This document shows positions 7,428-16,588 of a stretch of DNA of 35,054 bases, one piece after another (within the stretch, counting starts at the first letter, position 1; each line of letters starts with the position of its first letter). The DNA is taken from assembly GCA_036986275.1 (NCBI GenBank), contig BTRG01000019.1:1-35054 (forward strand), written 5' to 3'. Source of the DNA: BTRG01 sp036986275. GTDB lineage: Bacteria > Pseudomonadota > Gammaproteobacteria > Acidiferrobacterales > SZUA-150. The translations under genes and the position numbers were made by a program. The notes below the pieces were generated by a model. It made no database searches, was not told the origin of the DNA, and worked only from the letters and a program-made list of their open reading frames with translations.

Positions 7428-9485
7428 TCAGAGCTCCCCTAACGCAGCGTTTAACGCCTCGCGATCCATGATGGCCTGATCACACTGCATACCCGAACAG
7501 ATATAGGCCGTGACCTCGGCCCGGTTTGTCTTGGCGGCCAGGGCTGGTGGCAGTGCATTAGTGTTGCCGGCAATCGTAAACACCATACGACCGGGCGCGT
7601 AATGATTCGTGCAGACTTCACGCCATGCGCTCAAGGCATCACTGCGGCCACGCAGGATGACGATTTGGGGAGGGCTGTGATACTCCTGTAGCGCCATCAC
7701 GTAGCTGCCATAGGCCGACAGATTATGCGTTGCTGGAGTCGCTAACATTGTGAGCGTACGCTCAGCGGCATCCAGATAACGCGTCTCACCCAGCAGCCAT
7801 CCCAGACGTTGCAGGCCCAATGCGGCGATGCTGTTGCCAGAGGGCATGGCGTCATCAGCATCCGGCTTGGGCCGGTGCATCAGGGCCTCGTGATCGTCAG
7901 AAGTAAAAAAGAATCCCCCGGCCTTCTTGTCTTCAAAGTGGTCGAGCAAGACCTCCGCCAGCTCGATGGCGAATCTCAGGTCTTCACTGGACCAGCGGCA
8001 TTGCAACAGTTCCAGTAAGGCGTCGAGCAGATAGGCATAATCATCCAGGTAGGCATTGAGCTTGGCCTGACTATTCTTTGCGGTCACCAACAGGCGTCCA
8101 TCTTTCCACAGGGTGGTCTGTATGTGTTGCAGTGCACGATCGGCCGATTCAATATAAGCCGCTTGATCCAGAATACGTCCGCCACGGGCCATGCCCAGAA
8201 TCATCAGCGCATTCCAGGAAGTCAATATCTTGTCATCACGACCGGGGTGTATACGTGATTGACGATGGTGAAAGAGTTTTGCCTGCGCCCGCTGAAGCTC
8301 GGGATGATCAAATGTGATCTTGATGCTATCCAGGTCCTCGGCCATGATATGTAAATGCCGCCGGCCTTCAAAGTTGGCGGGCCGTTGCAAGGCATAGCGT
8401 GTTTGCATGGCCTGCCATTCATTGTCCGTCAGCAGTGCCTGCATCTCGTCATTGGACCAGGTATAAAACCTGCCTTCCTTGCCTTCGCTGTCGGCATCCA
8501 GACTGGAGTAGTAGCCGCCTTGTCCATGCTGCATTTCGCGCATGACCCAGTCGGCAATGCCTTGCGCGGTATAACGATAGAGTTTGTTTCCCGTGGCATG
8601 GAAGGCATCGGCATAAAGTGCGAGCAACTGGCCATTGTCATAAAGCATTTTTTCAAAATGCGGGATCATCCAGTAATCATCCACCGAGTAACGGTAAAAC
8701 CCCCCGCCGAGCTGATCGACAATGCCGGCCTGCGCCATCACGGAGAGGCTGTGATTGACAATGTTTAGGGCATCGTCATCAGGCTGTTCCTTGTTATAGG
8801 CCCAGTGACGTAACAGGTATTCAAGATTGGGCGTATGAAAAAATTTGGGGGCCTTGCCAAAGCCGCCGTAGTCGGCATCAACGTTGTTGCCTATGTCCTG
8901 TCGGGCCCTTGCAAGTATGGTTTGCGTGTCGGCCTGCGCCATCGTTACAGGGTTTTGTCGCATATGGACAAAGGCCTGACGTATGGCATCCGATTGTTTG
9001 TTCAGCTCCGCCTTCTGGTCGCGATAAAATTCAGCGACGCGTCGGCAGACTTCCGTGAAGGGCGGCATGCCATGGCGTGGTTCCTTGGGAAAATATGTGC
9101 CGCCAAAGATCGGCACGTGATCCTCGGGCGAGAGAAACATATTCAAGGGCCAGCCCCCCGGGCGCTGGGTTAGCATCTGGTGGGCGGTCTGGTAAATCTT
9201 GTCCAGGTCCGGGCGTTCCTCGCGGTCTACCTTAATATTGATAAACAATGCATTCATGACCTCGGCCGTGGCGTCGCTCTCAAAAGATTCATGTTCCATC
9301 ACATGGCACCAGTGACAGGCCGAATAGCCTATGGATAACAGTATGGGTTTGTTTTCTTTACGCGCCCGGGTCAGGGCCTCATTGCCCCAGGGGTACCACT
9401 GCACGGGATTGTGGGCGTGCTGCAATAAATAGGGGCTGGACTCATGGATGAGTCTATTACTTGCGCGATGGTTGGTAGTGCTCAT
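7428..9485 (-). CDS. yyaL: Thioredoxin-domain protein of the YyaL/DUF255 (SSP411) family
   Basis: The 685-residue length is normal for the family. The N-terminal thioredoxin-like domain (about residues 7-170) begins with NRLIHESSPYLLQHAHNPVQ and carries the redox pair CHWC (Cys57, Cys60) in SIGYSACHWCHVMEHESF. The rest is an (alpha/alpha)6 barrel related to N-acylglucosamine epimerases and glycosidases, with family blocks GGFGKAPKFFHTP (about 206), GGGFYRYSVD (about 260) and ADSEGKEGRFYTW. The enzymatic role is not settled; the protein is expected to be cytoplasmic. The gene ends with TGA at 7428-7430, and its last codons are partly copied at 7031-7082. It is divergent from the glycosyltransferase gene. 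Confidence 0.93.
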   Translation of the reverse strand: MSTTNHRASNRLIHESSPYLLQHAHNPVQWYPWGNEALTRARKENKPILLSIGYSACHWCHVMEHESFESDATAEVMNALFINIKVDREERPDLDKIYQTAHQMLTQRPGGWPLNMFLSPEDHVPIFGGTYFPKEPRHGMPPFTEVCRRVAEFYRDQKAELNKQSDAIRQAFVHMRQNPVTMAQADTQTILARARQDIGNNVDADYGGFGKAPKFFHTPNLEYLLRHWAYNKEQPDDDALNIVNHSLSVMAQAGIVDQLGGGFYRYSVDDYWMIPHFEKMLYDNGQLLALYADAFHATGNKLYRYTAQGIADWVMREMQHGQGGYYSSLDADSEGKEGRFYTWSNDEMQALLTDNEWQAMQTRYALQRPANFEGRRHLHIMAEDLDSIKITFDHPELQRAQAKLFHHRQSRIHPGRDDKILTSWNALMILGMARGGRILDQAAYIESADRALQHIQTTLWKDGRLLVTAKNSQAKLNAYLDDYAYLLDALLELLQCRWSSEDLRFAIELAEVLLDHFEDKKAGGFFFTSDDHEALMHRPKPDADDAMPSGNSIAALGLQRLGWLLGETRYLDAAERTLTMLATPATHNLSAYGSYVMALQEYHSPPQIVILRGRSDALSAWREVCTNHYAPGRMVFTIAGNTNALPPALAAKTNRAEVTAYICSGMQCDQAIMDREALNAALGEL

Positions 9486-9631
9486 GTAAAACCTACTGGA
9501 TTAGTCAAGAATAACCATGCTATGCGATTTCGGTTGAATTGTTAAGCCCGGGCGATGAGTGGCTATTCCGTTCGCCATGGCATGGTTATGATGAATACAT
9601 AGAATCGAAACTCCAGGGTGGCAGGGACGGC

Positions 9632-11440
9632 ATGTTTTGGAACAAGAAACGGCGTCGAGGTAAGCATCGGCACTCCCGCAGAAAGTCTGGCGGGAAAGAG
9701 AATCGGGCGGCACCTCCCGAGGATGCCCGTGTAGCGGCACTGGAAAAGTTTGTTGTCGAAGAGATAGAACTGGGCGGAGTTCCTGATGTTCCCGAGGGTT
9801 CAGGGCCCAGGTCAGTCGTCGTCCAGTCTGAATGGCGCGAGAACATCAAAATTCAGGCCGGTTGGTTGGGGCTGTGGGGCTTGCTGGTATTGGCGGGATT
9901 CTTTACGCGCACACTGTGGCCCGGGGAAGAAGGGCGGGTTACGGCCATTGCCTGGGAGATGTGGCAGCGTGGTGAGTTTCTGTTACCCCATTTGAATGGT
10001 AGGGCCTTGTTGCAGACGCCGCCGTTATTCTACTGGATGGTGCATTTAGGTTGGCGCTTGTTTGATGTGAATGCCTGGTGGCCACGCCTGTTACCGGCTC
10101 TGTTTGCCCTGTTCAATCTTTCCATTGTCAGCCTGATGGCGCGTCTGTTGTGGCCACAGGCCCGTGATATCAGCAACCATGTGCCGTGGGTATTACTCGG
10201 CAGTCTGTTCTGGGCGGTATACCTGCTGGGCGCGTTGCCGGATATGCTCACTGTATTCTTTGTATTGCTGTCCTTGTTAGTACTGTTATGGATGCGTCAG
10301 ACCTTATCCTGGTTTTCGGGTATGTTGTTGGGCGTGAGTATGGCGCTGGCCTTGTTGTCCGGGGGATTATTTATATTGGCATTTGTTTTACCCCCTGCCT
10401 TGTTGGCGCCGTTCTGGATAGGCAGTGGCCGCAACATCCCGGCAGGCAAATGGTATTTCGGCCTCTTCAAGGCAATAGTCGTAGCATTATTACTGTCAGG
10501 CGGCTGGTTGCTGCTGGTTGCCCGGGAATATGGAACGGCACATGCCCTGGCAGTGGCCACCAGTCTGTACAGGCCCGCGATCAGCACCTTGTTTTCCGCT
10601 GGCATGAACTGGTGGTGGTATCTGGCGTTGTTGCCGCTAGTGTTACTGCCCTGGTCGGTCTGGCCTTTGGGCTGGAATCGTTTATGGCTGTGGCGTCAGG
10701 AACCAGCAAATAGCGGCATGCGATTTTGCATCAGTTGGTTCATACCGGCGCTGATATTGTTGTCTGTGTTTGGTTCCAGACAACCGCAGCTGTTATTGCC
10801 TCTGATCCCCGCGCTGGCCTTGATGTTAACGTATTTATTTCTTGATAATGACCTGTCACGTCATGCCCATGACCATCCACTCGCCGGTATGAGCATACCG
10901 CTAATAGTAATCGGTGGCTTATTGGCCGCCTTGCCTAAATTGCCACGCATTGCATTCTTGCCGGATTTTCTCTGGACATTATCACCTTTTATTGGTGTGA
11001 CCATCGCCCTGCTGGGTATTGCCCTGGCCTGGATACCTTTGGCCAGTATTACGCAACGTGTGATGAATATCTCCATCGTGACGATCATGCTTGTTGTCTT
11101 TGCGATCATGCTCGCCGGCTGGCAATTGCAGCCACGTCTGGATGTGCAACCCATCGCCAGGGCGCTGGCCCATGCCGAAGCGCAAGGCCGGGCCATTGCC
11201 TATGTTGGCGATTATCGGGGCGACTATCATTTCGCGGGCCGGCTCAAACAACCCTTTGTGATATTACAGCGAGATGAGGTTGCGCAATGGGTGCAGCGGT
11301 ACCCCAATGGTGTATTGGTGACCATGGCATCGCAATGGCAGCCGCGGCACTCAGCGCAGAGCAAGCCCTTACATAGTTTTGTATTGAATGAAGACAGCGT
11401 CATCTTATGGTATGCCGCGACGCTGGCAGAACACCCTTAA
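9632..11440 (+). CDS. ArnT/PMT-family membrane glycosyltransferase
   Basis: The protein is 602 residues from ATG 9632, which follows an AGGGACGG ribosome site; an in-frame TTG at 9539 would add 31 residues but has no such site. It starts with a very basic cytoplasmic region (NKKRRRGKHRHSRRKSGGK) and about 85 soluble residues before the first membrane helix. The first periplasmic loop has the family core WPGEEGRVTAIAWEMWQRGE followed by LPHLNG and TPPLFYW, equivalent to the DEARY...PPLFYW block of ArnT. About 12 hydrophobic segments follow. ArnT-type enzymes move a sugar from a polyprenyl phosphate carrier to lipid A or proteins. The usual Asp-Glu pair reads Gly-Glu-Glu here. Donor and acceptor are unknown. 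Confidence 0.85.
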   Translation: MFWNKKRRRGKHRHSRRKSGGKENRAAPPEDARVAALEKFVVEEIELGGVPDVPEGSGPRSVVVQSEWRENIKIQAGWLGLWGLLVLAGFFTRTLWPGEEGRVTAIAWEMWQRGEFLLPHLNGRALLQTPPLFYWMVHLGWRLFDVNAWWPRLLPALFALFNLSIVSLMARLLWPQARDISNHVPWVLLGSLFWAVYLLGALPDMLTVFFVLLSLLVLLWMRQTLSWFSGMLLGVSMALALLSGGLFILAFVLPPALLAPFWIGSGRNIPAGKWYFGLFKAIVVALLLSGGWLLLVAREYGTAHALAVATSLYRPAISTLFSAGMNWWWYLALLPLVLLPWSVWPLGWNRLWLWRQEPANSGMRFCISWFIPALILLSVFGSRQPQLLLPLIPALALMLTYLFLDNDLSRHAHDHPLAGMSIPLIVIGGLLAALPKLPRIAFLPDFLWTLSPFIGVTIALLGIALAWIPLASITQRVMNISIVTIMLVVFAIMLAGWQLQPRLDVQPIARALAHAEAQGRAIAYVGDYRGDYHFAGRLKQPFVILQRDEVAQWVQRYPNGVLVTMASQWQPRHSAQSKPLHSFVLNEDSVILWYAATLAEHP

Positions 11441-11511
11441 GCCAAAGTACGGGATTTTGTAACAGCAAAGAGAGTGGTATTGCCTGCTGCCCTGCGTCAT
11501 AATCCGCACCC

Positions 11512-12309
11512 ATGTTGATAGCACCTGATATAAATCCCATCGCCATACAGATAGGTCCCCTGTCTATACATTGGTATGGCCTTATGTATTTGTTTGGTTT
11601 TGCCGGTGGTTGGTTGGGCTTATACTATCGCAGCAAAAAAGAAGACTCAGGCTGGACCCAGGAAGAAGTCTCCGACGTGGTTTTCTATCTCGCCCTGGGC
11701 GTCATTCTGGGTGCGCGCCTGGGCTATAGTTTGTTCTACAACCCCGTGTATTACGCCAAACATCCGCTGGAAATCCTTTATATCTGGCAGGGCGGTATGT
11801 CCTATCACGGCGGTATGTTGGGTACGCTGGTGGCTATCTACTTTTTCGCCAGAGCCAGGGGCAAAGGCCTTTTACAAGCTATCGATTTCCTGGTGCCGGT
11901 GGCGCCTATTGGTCTGTTCTTTGGCCGCATAGGTAATTTCATTAATCAGGAATTATGGGGCAAGGTCTCTGATGTGCCCTGGGCCATGGTGTTTAAAGGC
12001 GCTGGTCCCTTGCCGCGTCATCCCTCTCAACTCTATGAAAGCTTTCTCGAAGGCGCGGTCCTGTTTGCTATCGTCTGGTGGTTTTCATCGCGTAAGCGGC
12101 CTGCCGGTTCAGTATTCGGTTTGTACTTGATGGGCTATGGCCTGTTTCGTTCTTTGGTGGAATTCGTTCGTGTGCCGGATGCCCATATCGGTTATCTCGC
12201 CTTTGATTGGGTGACCATGGGCCATGTGCTGAGCTTCCCCATGTTTATAATCGGCGCATTATTGTTCTATTGGAGTTACTGGAAAGAGGCTACAAGCAAC
12301 TCAGTTTGA
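11512..12309 (+). CDS. lgt: Prolipoprotein diacylglyceryl transferase
   Basis: The 265-residue inner-membrane enzyme attaches diacylglycerol from phosphatidylglycerol to the lipobox cysteine of prolipoproteins, the first step in lipoprotein maturation. Seen in the sequence: IHWYGLMYLFGF near the N-terminus, WQGGMSYHGGMLG (about residues 100-112, with the catalytic-region His and Gly), and the Lgt signature GRIGNFINQELWG (about 141-153). Seven membrane helices are plausible. No Shine-Dalgarno sequence precedes the ATG; a CATAAT hexamer lies eight bases before it, so the message could be leaderless. A strong terminator follows at 12336. An aminopeptidase-like lipoprotein encoded in this window is a possible substrate. 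Confidence 0.97.
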   Translation: MLIAPDINPIAIQIGPLSIHWYGLMYLFGFAGGWLGLYYRSKKEDSGWTQEEVSDVVFYLALGVILGARLGYSLFYNPVYYAKHPLEILYIWQGGMSYHGGMLGTLVAIYFFARARGKGLLQAIDFLVPVAPIGLFFGRIGNFINQELWGKVSDVPWAMVFKGAGPLPRHPSQLYESFLEGAVLFAIVWWFSSRKRPAGSVFGLYLMGYGLFRSLVEFVRVPDAHIGYLAFDWVTMGHVLSFPMFIIGALLFYWSYWKEATSNSV

Positions 12310-12335
12310 CAGGCAGGTACCGACAGGGCGTGTTA

Positions 12336-12360
12336 ACGGCCGGAGGAACGGCCGTGTTTT
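12336..12360 (+). terminator. Intrinsic terminator after lgt
   Basis: ACGGCCG (12336-12342) and CGGCCGT (12349-12355) form a perfect 7-bp GC-rich stem with a six-base loop, followed by GTTTT. It lies 27 bases after the lgt stop. Confidence 0.8.
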
Positions 12361-12395
12361 GTATCCTCCAAGGTAGGACTTCCCTCTTGTTGTTT

Positions 12396-12401
12396 TATAA
12401 T
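12396..12401 (+). promoter_or_regulatory. Candidate -10 box for the beta-barrel gene
   Basis: A perfect TATAAT lies 57 bases before the ATG of the outer-membrane protein gene and just after the lgt terminator. No good -35 hexamer is found 16-18 bases upstream, so this promoter would depend on the -10 element or an activator. Confidence 0.4.
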
Positions 12402-12458
12402 ACCCGCACATAAGATTCTGACCCGCTTGGGCCAGAGAGAAACATGAGGGAGGAAGCA

Positions 12459-12965
12459 ATGTATAAATGGTTGATCGCCCTGTTGGGTGTTACCTTGAGC
12501 ATGCCTGTTGCCATGGCGGAGAATATTTACGTACCGCCCGCATTCAGTGTCGACCGTATGTATTTTGGCGGCGGCTTTAGCTACAACACCTTGTCCAGGT
12601 CCGGGCTGGATTATGACAGCACCACGGGCTATCAACTCATGATGGGTTATGACCTGGGTATGCGCATTGATAAATTACGCGTACTGGTAGAGGCCGGGTA
12701 TGACAATGCCGGTGACTATGAAGACAAGGTTGCAGGCATAGATGAAAGTGTACGTGGCCCCTGGGTTAGTGGTGGCATAGCCTATGAGGCGGTTCCCAAG
12801 CTGGACCTCTATGCCCATGTCGGTGTCGATAGTGGCGATGAAAACGGTGCGCGCTTTGGCGGCGGTGTCGGCTACTGGGTCACGAGGTACTTCGGTGTAC
12901 GTGGTGGGCTGGTAGTGCACGGCGATATCGATGCATTGCAAGTGAATTTTCTATACCAACCCTAA
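12459..12965 (+). CDS. Small outer-membrane beta-barrel protein
   Basis: The start chosen is ATG 12459, with GAGGGAGGA ending five bases before it; an in-frame ATG at 12444 would put the ribosome site inside the gene. The 168-residue product has a signal peptide (YKWLIALLGVTLSMPVAMA, cleavage before ENIY). The mature protein alternates hydrophobic and polar residues with many Gly and Tyr, as in eight-stranded barrels: YFGGGFSYN, YQLMMGYDLGM, LRVLVEAGYD, WVSGGIAYE, LDLYAHVGVD, GARFGGGVGYWV, FGVRGGLVVHG, LQVNFLYQP. That gives eight candidate strands. The final residue is not aromatic, which is slightly unusual for BAM substrates. The precise role is unknown. Confidence 0.8.
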   Translation: MYKWLIALLGVTLSMPVAMAENIYVPPAFSVDRMYFGGGFSYNTLSRSGLDYDSTTGYQLMMGYDLGMRIDKLRVLVEAGYDNAGDYEDKVAGIDESVRGPWVSGGIAYEAVPKLDLYAHVGVDSGDENGARFGGGVGYWVTRYFGVRGGLVVHGDIDALQVNFLYQP

Positions 12966-13030
12966 GAGTCCGTCGCCGATGCCAGAAAGGCGCTGAGGGT
13001 GAGGCAAGCCGGCAAATAACTTTAACAGGC

Positions 13031-14395
13031 CTACCGTATCCAGAGGGTCTTGGTGTTAGTGAATTCCTTGATACCGTGTGCGGCCAGTTCGCGGCCATAG
13101 CCCGAGGCCTTGATGCCGCCAAAGGGCAGGCGGGGATCGCTTTTGACCATGCCATTAACAAAGGTGGCGCCTGATTGCACCTGGCGTGCGAAGGCCTCGC
13201 CGCGGGCGCTGTCTTCAGTCCAGACCGAACCGCCGAGGCCATAGCGGTTGTCGTTGGCGATGCGTAGGGCATCGGCTTCATCCCTGGCGCGTATAACAAT
13301 GGCTACCGGTCCAAAGAGTTCCTGTTCATAGGCAAGCATACCCGGTTGCACCTGATCCAGTATCGAAGGGGCATAGTATGAGCCGGGGCCCTCCGGGATT
13401 TCGCAGCCGAGGGCCGCGACCGCCCCTTGGGCGATAGTGTCCGTTACTTGTTCATGTAATTCATCGCGCAGGTCAGCACGCGCCATTGGGCCAATCCGGG
13501 TCGCTTCATCGGTGGGGTCACCTCGCTTCAGGGCGATGACCTTGGCCTTAAACAAGGCAAGAAAATCGTCGGCAATTTCAGGGGCGAGAATAAAGCGCTT
13601 GGCGGCAATACAACTCTGGCCGGCATTCAGAAAACGCGATTGCACGCCGGCAGTGGCGGCCAGCTCCAGATCGGCATCCTTTAAGACGACAAAGGCATCG
13701 GACCCGCCCAATTCCAGTACGGTTTTCTTCAGGTTGGCGCCTGCCGTGGCCGCGACCTGGCGACCCGCGGGCTCACTGCCCGTCAGGGTCACGGCATGCA
13801 CGCGGGCATCTTCGATCACGGCCCGGGTTTGGGCCGCGGAGATCATTAGCGTGCGAAAGACATTGTCGGGAAAGCCGGCCTTGTTAAAGACTTCCTCTAT
13901 AGCCAGTGCGCATTGCGGGACATTGGAGGCATGTTTCAGCACGCCGGTGTTGCCGGCCATCAGGCCCGGGGCGGCAAAACGAAACACCTGCCAGAAGGGG
14001 AAGTTCCAGGGCATGACAGCCAGCACCGTGCCCAGCGGCAAGTGGGCCACATAACTCTTTCCGGCATCGGATGCAAGAGGTTCGTCTTTTAAGAAATCTT
14101 CACCGTGGTCGGCATAGTAATCGCAAACGGAGGCGCACTTTTCAATCTCGGTGCGGGCCTCGGTGATAGGTTTACCCATCTCCAGGGTAATGATTCCGGA
14201 GTAATGGTCGATATGGTCCCTGAGGACGGTTGCGGCCGCCCGTAAATACCTGGCGCGCTCGGCATAAGAGGTTTGTTGCCAGCCTGGCGTGGCGTCAGCA
14301 ACGGCCTGTAAGGTACTGTGAATCCTGTTTTCGTCCCAGGCATCGAAGGATTTGACTTCCTCACCGGTGGCGGGGTTAATTGATTGCATTGCCAT
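13031..14395 (-). CDS. NAD(P)-dependent aldehyde dehydrogenase, succinate-semialdehyde type
   Basis: The 454-residue protein belongs to the ALDH superfamily, closest in pattern to the shorter GabD/Sad-type succinate-semialdehyde dehydrogenases. It begins with SINPATGEEV. Key parts seen: MPWNFPFWQ (128-136, cofactor domain), the general base Glu228 in LELGGSDAF, and the catalytic Cys262 in NAGQSCIAAKRF. The C-terminal LPFGGIKASGYGRELA motif is also present. The reaction would be oxidation of an aldehyde to its acid with NAD(P)+; the exact substrate is inferred only from family resemblance. AAAGGAG lies six to seven bases before the first ATG. The gene is convergent with the barrel gene and divergent from slt. 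Confidence 0.88.
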   Translation of the reverse strand: MAMQSINPATGEEVKSFDAWDENRIHSTLQAVADATPGWQQTSYAERARYLRAAATVLRDHIDHYSGIITLEMGKPITEARTEIEKCASVCDYYADHGEDFLKDEPLASDAGKSYVAHLPLGTVLAVMPWNFPFWQVFRFAAPGLMAGNTGVLKHASNVPQCALAIEEVFNKAGFPDNVFRTLMISAAQTRAVIEDARVHAVTLTGSEPAGRQVAATAGANLKKTVLELGGSDAFVVLKDADLELAATAGVQSRFLNAGQSCIAAKRFILAPEIADDFLALFKAKVIALKRGDPTDEATRIGPMARADLRDELHEQVTDTIAQGAVAALGCEIPEGPGSYYAPSILDQVQPGMLAYEQELFGPVAIVIRARDEADALRIANDNRYGLGGSVWTEDSARGEAFARQVQSGATFVNGMVKSDPRLPFGGIKASGYGRELAAHGIKEFTNTKTLWIR

Positions 14396-14431
14396 TTATG
14401 GCTCCTTTTGGTAGAGGTCCTGTGCTTGTCT

Positions 14432-14447
14432 GTATAGTCACCTATAC
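14432..14447. promoter_or_regulatory. Perfect hyphenated palindrome between divergent genes
   Basis: GTATAG-TCAC-CTATAC is a perfect 6-bp inverted repeat with a four-base centre. It sits in the 58-base gap between the divergent aldehyde dehydrogenase and slt genes, only seven bases before the slt start. The geometry suits an operator for a dimeric regulator or overlapping divergent -10 elements (TATAGT and TATACT). The function is inferred. Confidence 0.35.
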
Positions 14448-14453
14448 TTGTTC

Positions 14454-16409
14454 ATGATGTCTAGACAGTTACGGAACAAACTGGTTCTTATTTCTTTGAT
14501 AGGGATGTTTTCATCCATGTCAGCTCATGCGTTATTTCCTGAAGATCAAAATGAAATGCGCCGTGAATACATGTCCGCGGCACAGGCCCTGAAGAAAAAT
14601 AATATATATCAATTTAATAAGTATAAGCGCCGTCTCCATGATTACGTATTGTGGGGTCATCTGGAATACGAATATCTGAAGCCCCGTATACGCCATACGC
14701 CCAAGACCACATTACAGGAATTTATCGAGACCTATGATTACACACCCAAGTCCGATGCGTTGAGAAATCGCTGGCTGCATTATCTTGCCCGTAGCGGTGA
14801 CTGGGAGACTTTTCATAATGTTTTTCCCAAGGGCAGTGAGATCAAAGATAAAAAACTGGTGTGTTCACGCCTGAACAACTTGCTAAAAACCAGTCACGAC
14901 CAGGCGCCGTTGATGGTTGAGGTGGAAAAGCTGTGGCTGACAGGCAAGCGCCTGCCTTCCAGGTGTAATCCGGTATTCAAGGCCTGGCGCAAGGCCGGGC
15001 ACATGAGTTCAGACCTGGTCTGGGCGCGCATCAAACTAGCCATGGACAAACGGCAGATAAGTCTGGCGCGATCACTGAAGAAATACCTCAAGCCTAAAGA
15101 AAGAATCTGGGTCCGGCGCTGGGAGGCGGTACACTGGAATCCTCATCGCGAACTGACACGTATCAATTACAATGTGGAGACCCCGGTGGCGCGCATGATA
15201 GTCAAACATGGCATCAAGCGCCTGGCCTACCGTGATCCACAGGCGGCCATGGATGTCTGGCTGAAGCTGAAAAAGAAACACCGTTTCTTTGGTGAGGATG
15301 AAAACTATGTGCTGCGTTGGGTTGGCGTATTGGCGGCACAACGGCACATGCCCGAAGCGCTCGACTGGTTGTCCTCGGTATCGGCGGAGTCCGATGATGC
15401 GACCTTGCGTGTCTGGCGCATCAAGGCAGCACTGCGCGCCGGTGAGTGGCAAACGGCCAGACATTTTCTTGGCGCCCTGACTGAAGAAGAGGCGCAGGAA
15501 GGTGAATGGCGCTATTGGCGTGCACGCATATTGGAGGAATCCGGCAGTTGGAACCAGGGAGAAGTCATCTATGCCGCATTGGCCAATGAACGCAGTTATT
15601 ATGGTTTCATGGCGGCAGACCGGCTGGACAGGGACTATGTTATGGCGCACAAGAGCATAGAGGCCACACCACTGGAAGTGAGCGCCATGCTGGAACGCCC
15701 CGGTATACAGGCTGCGTATGAGTTATATAAATTAGGCCAGGTGGTGCCGGCGCGACGGCAGTGGAATTTCATCACAAAGCAAATGAACAATCGTGAGCTG
15801 CAGATAGCCGCCCTGGTGGCGCGGCAGTGGGGTTGGTATGACCGTGCGATTTATACCGTCACCAAATCCGATCACCAGGATGATCTCGATATTCGTTTCC
15901 CCGTGCTCTACCGTGACATGGTAGAGGCCAATGCCAAGACTGCAGGCATCGATACCGAGTGGATGTATGGCATCATGCGCCAGGAAAGCGCCTTCGTGGA
16001 AGATGCGCGCTCACATGCCGGCGCCCTGGGTCTGATGCAGTTGATGCCGCGTACCGGGAGACTGGTGGGCCGGGGTATCAATATGCGCATACGCAATAAT
16101 GCCACAATTCTGAAAATAGAAAATAATCTCAAGCTCGGCGCCACTTATTTAAAATCAGTGTTGCGGCGCAAGGCAGGCAGTCAGGTGCTGGCCACGGCTT
16201 CTTATAATGCCGGCCCTCACAGGGTGAAGAAATGGCTGCCAAAAAATACAGATTTGGCGGCGGATGTCTGGGTGGAGACCATTCCCTTCAATGAGACCCG
16301 GCATTACGTCAAGAATGTTTTGGGTTTTACCGCTGTCTATGAACACCGCCTCGGGAATGAACACACGCAGTTACGCGAGCGCATGCCTAACGTTACTCCA
16401 GGCAAATAA
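14454..16409 (+). CDS. slt: Soluble lytic murein transglycosylase
   Basis: The product is about 651 residues, the usual size of Slt70-type enzymes. It is periplasmic: a signal peptide of about 27 residues ends in MSAHA-LF. A long alpha-helical superhelix (to about residue 480) carries repeated Trp/Arg-rich helices. The catalytic SLT domain follows, with the active-site glutamate Glu511 in GIMRQESAF, then HAGALGLMQLMP and ASYNAGPHRVKKW. It cleaves the MurNAc-GlcNAc bond of peptidoglycan with 1,6-anhydro formation. Two adjacent ATGs (14454, 14457) are possible starts, and a TTG at 14448 cannot be excluded. No strong ribosome site is visible. The palindrome just upstream may control it. Confidence 0.95.
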   Translation: MMSRQLRNKLVLISLIGMFSSMSAHALFPEDQNEMRREYMSAAQALKKNNIYQFNKYKRRLHDYVLWGHLEYEYLKPRIRHTPKTTLQEFIETYDYTPKSDALRNRWLHYLARSGDWETFHNVFPKGSEIKDKKLVCSRLNNLLKTSHDQAPLMVEVEKLWLTGKRLPSRCNPVFKAWRKAGHMSSDLVWARIKLAMDKRQISLARSLKKYLKPKERIWVRRWEAVHWNPHRELTRINYNVETPVARMIVKHGIKRLAYRDPQAAMDVWLKLKKKHRFFGEDENYVLRWVGVLAAQRHMPEALDWLSSVSAESDDATLRVWRIKAALRAGEWQTARHFLGALTEEEAQEGEWRYWRARILEESGSWNQGEVIYAALANERSYYGFMAADRLDRDYVMAHKSIEATPLEVSAMLERPGIQAAYELYKLGQVVPARRQWNFITKQMNNRELQIAALVARQWGWYDRAIYTVTKSDHQDDLDIRFPVLYRDMVEANAKTAGIDTEWMYGIMRQESAFVEDARSHAGALGLMQLMPRTGRLVGRGINMRIRNNATILKIENNLKLGATYLKSVLRRKAGSQVLATASYNAGPHRVKKWLPKNTDLAADVWVETIPFNETRHYVKNVLGFTAVYEHRLGNEHTQLRERMPNVTPGK

Positions 16410-16588
16410 ATCTACCCACCCGTTTCTTTATTTGTATTTCTGTTAAAGATTGTAAACACGGGTTTATGTCGACAGTTGTTGCCCATTCCCTGACGAATGG
16501 CATCGTTTATGCCTGTACAGACCCAATGAGCAGACCATACTCAATAACATACTGGGTAATACGGCACGGGTTTGCCGGGAGTGTGTTA

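Noticed and set aside
9539..9631. TTG start of the glycosyltransferase at 9539
   Set aside because: No ribosome site; ATG 9632 has one and gives a sensible protein.
16466..16588. Forty-one extra N-terminal codons of the RRM gene
   Set aside because: The RRM family begins at the MNIYVGN start at 16589, which has its own GGGAG ribosome site; the upstream part has none.
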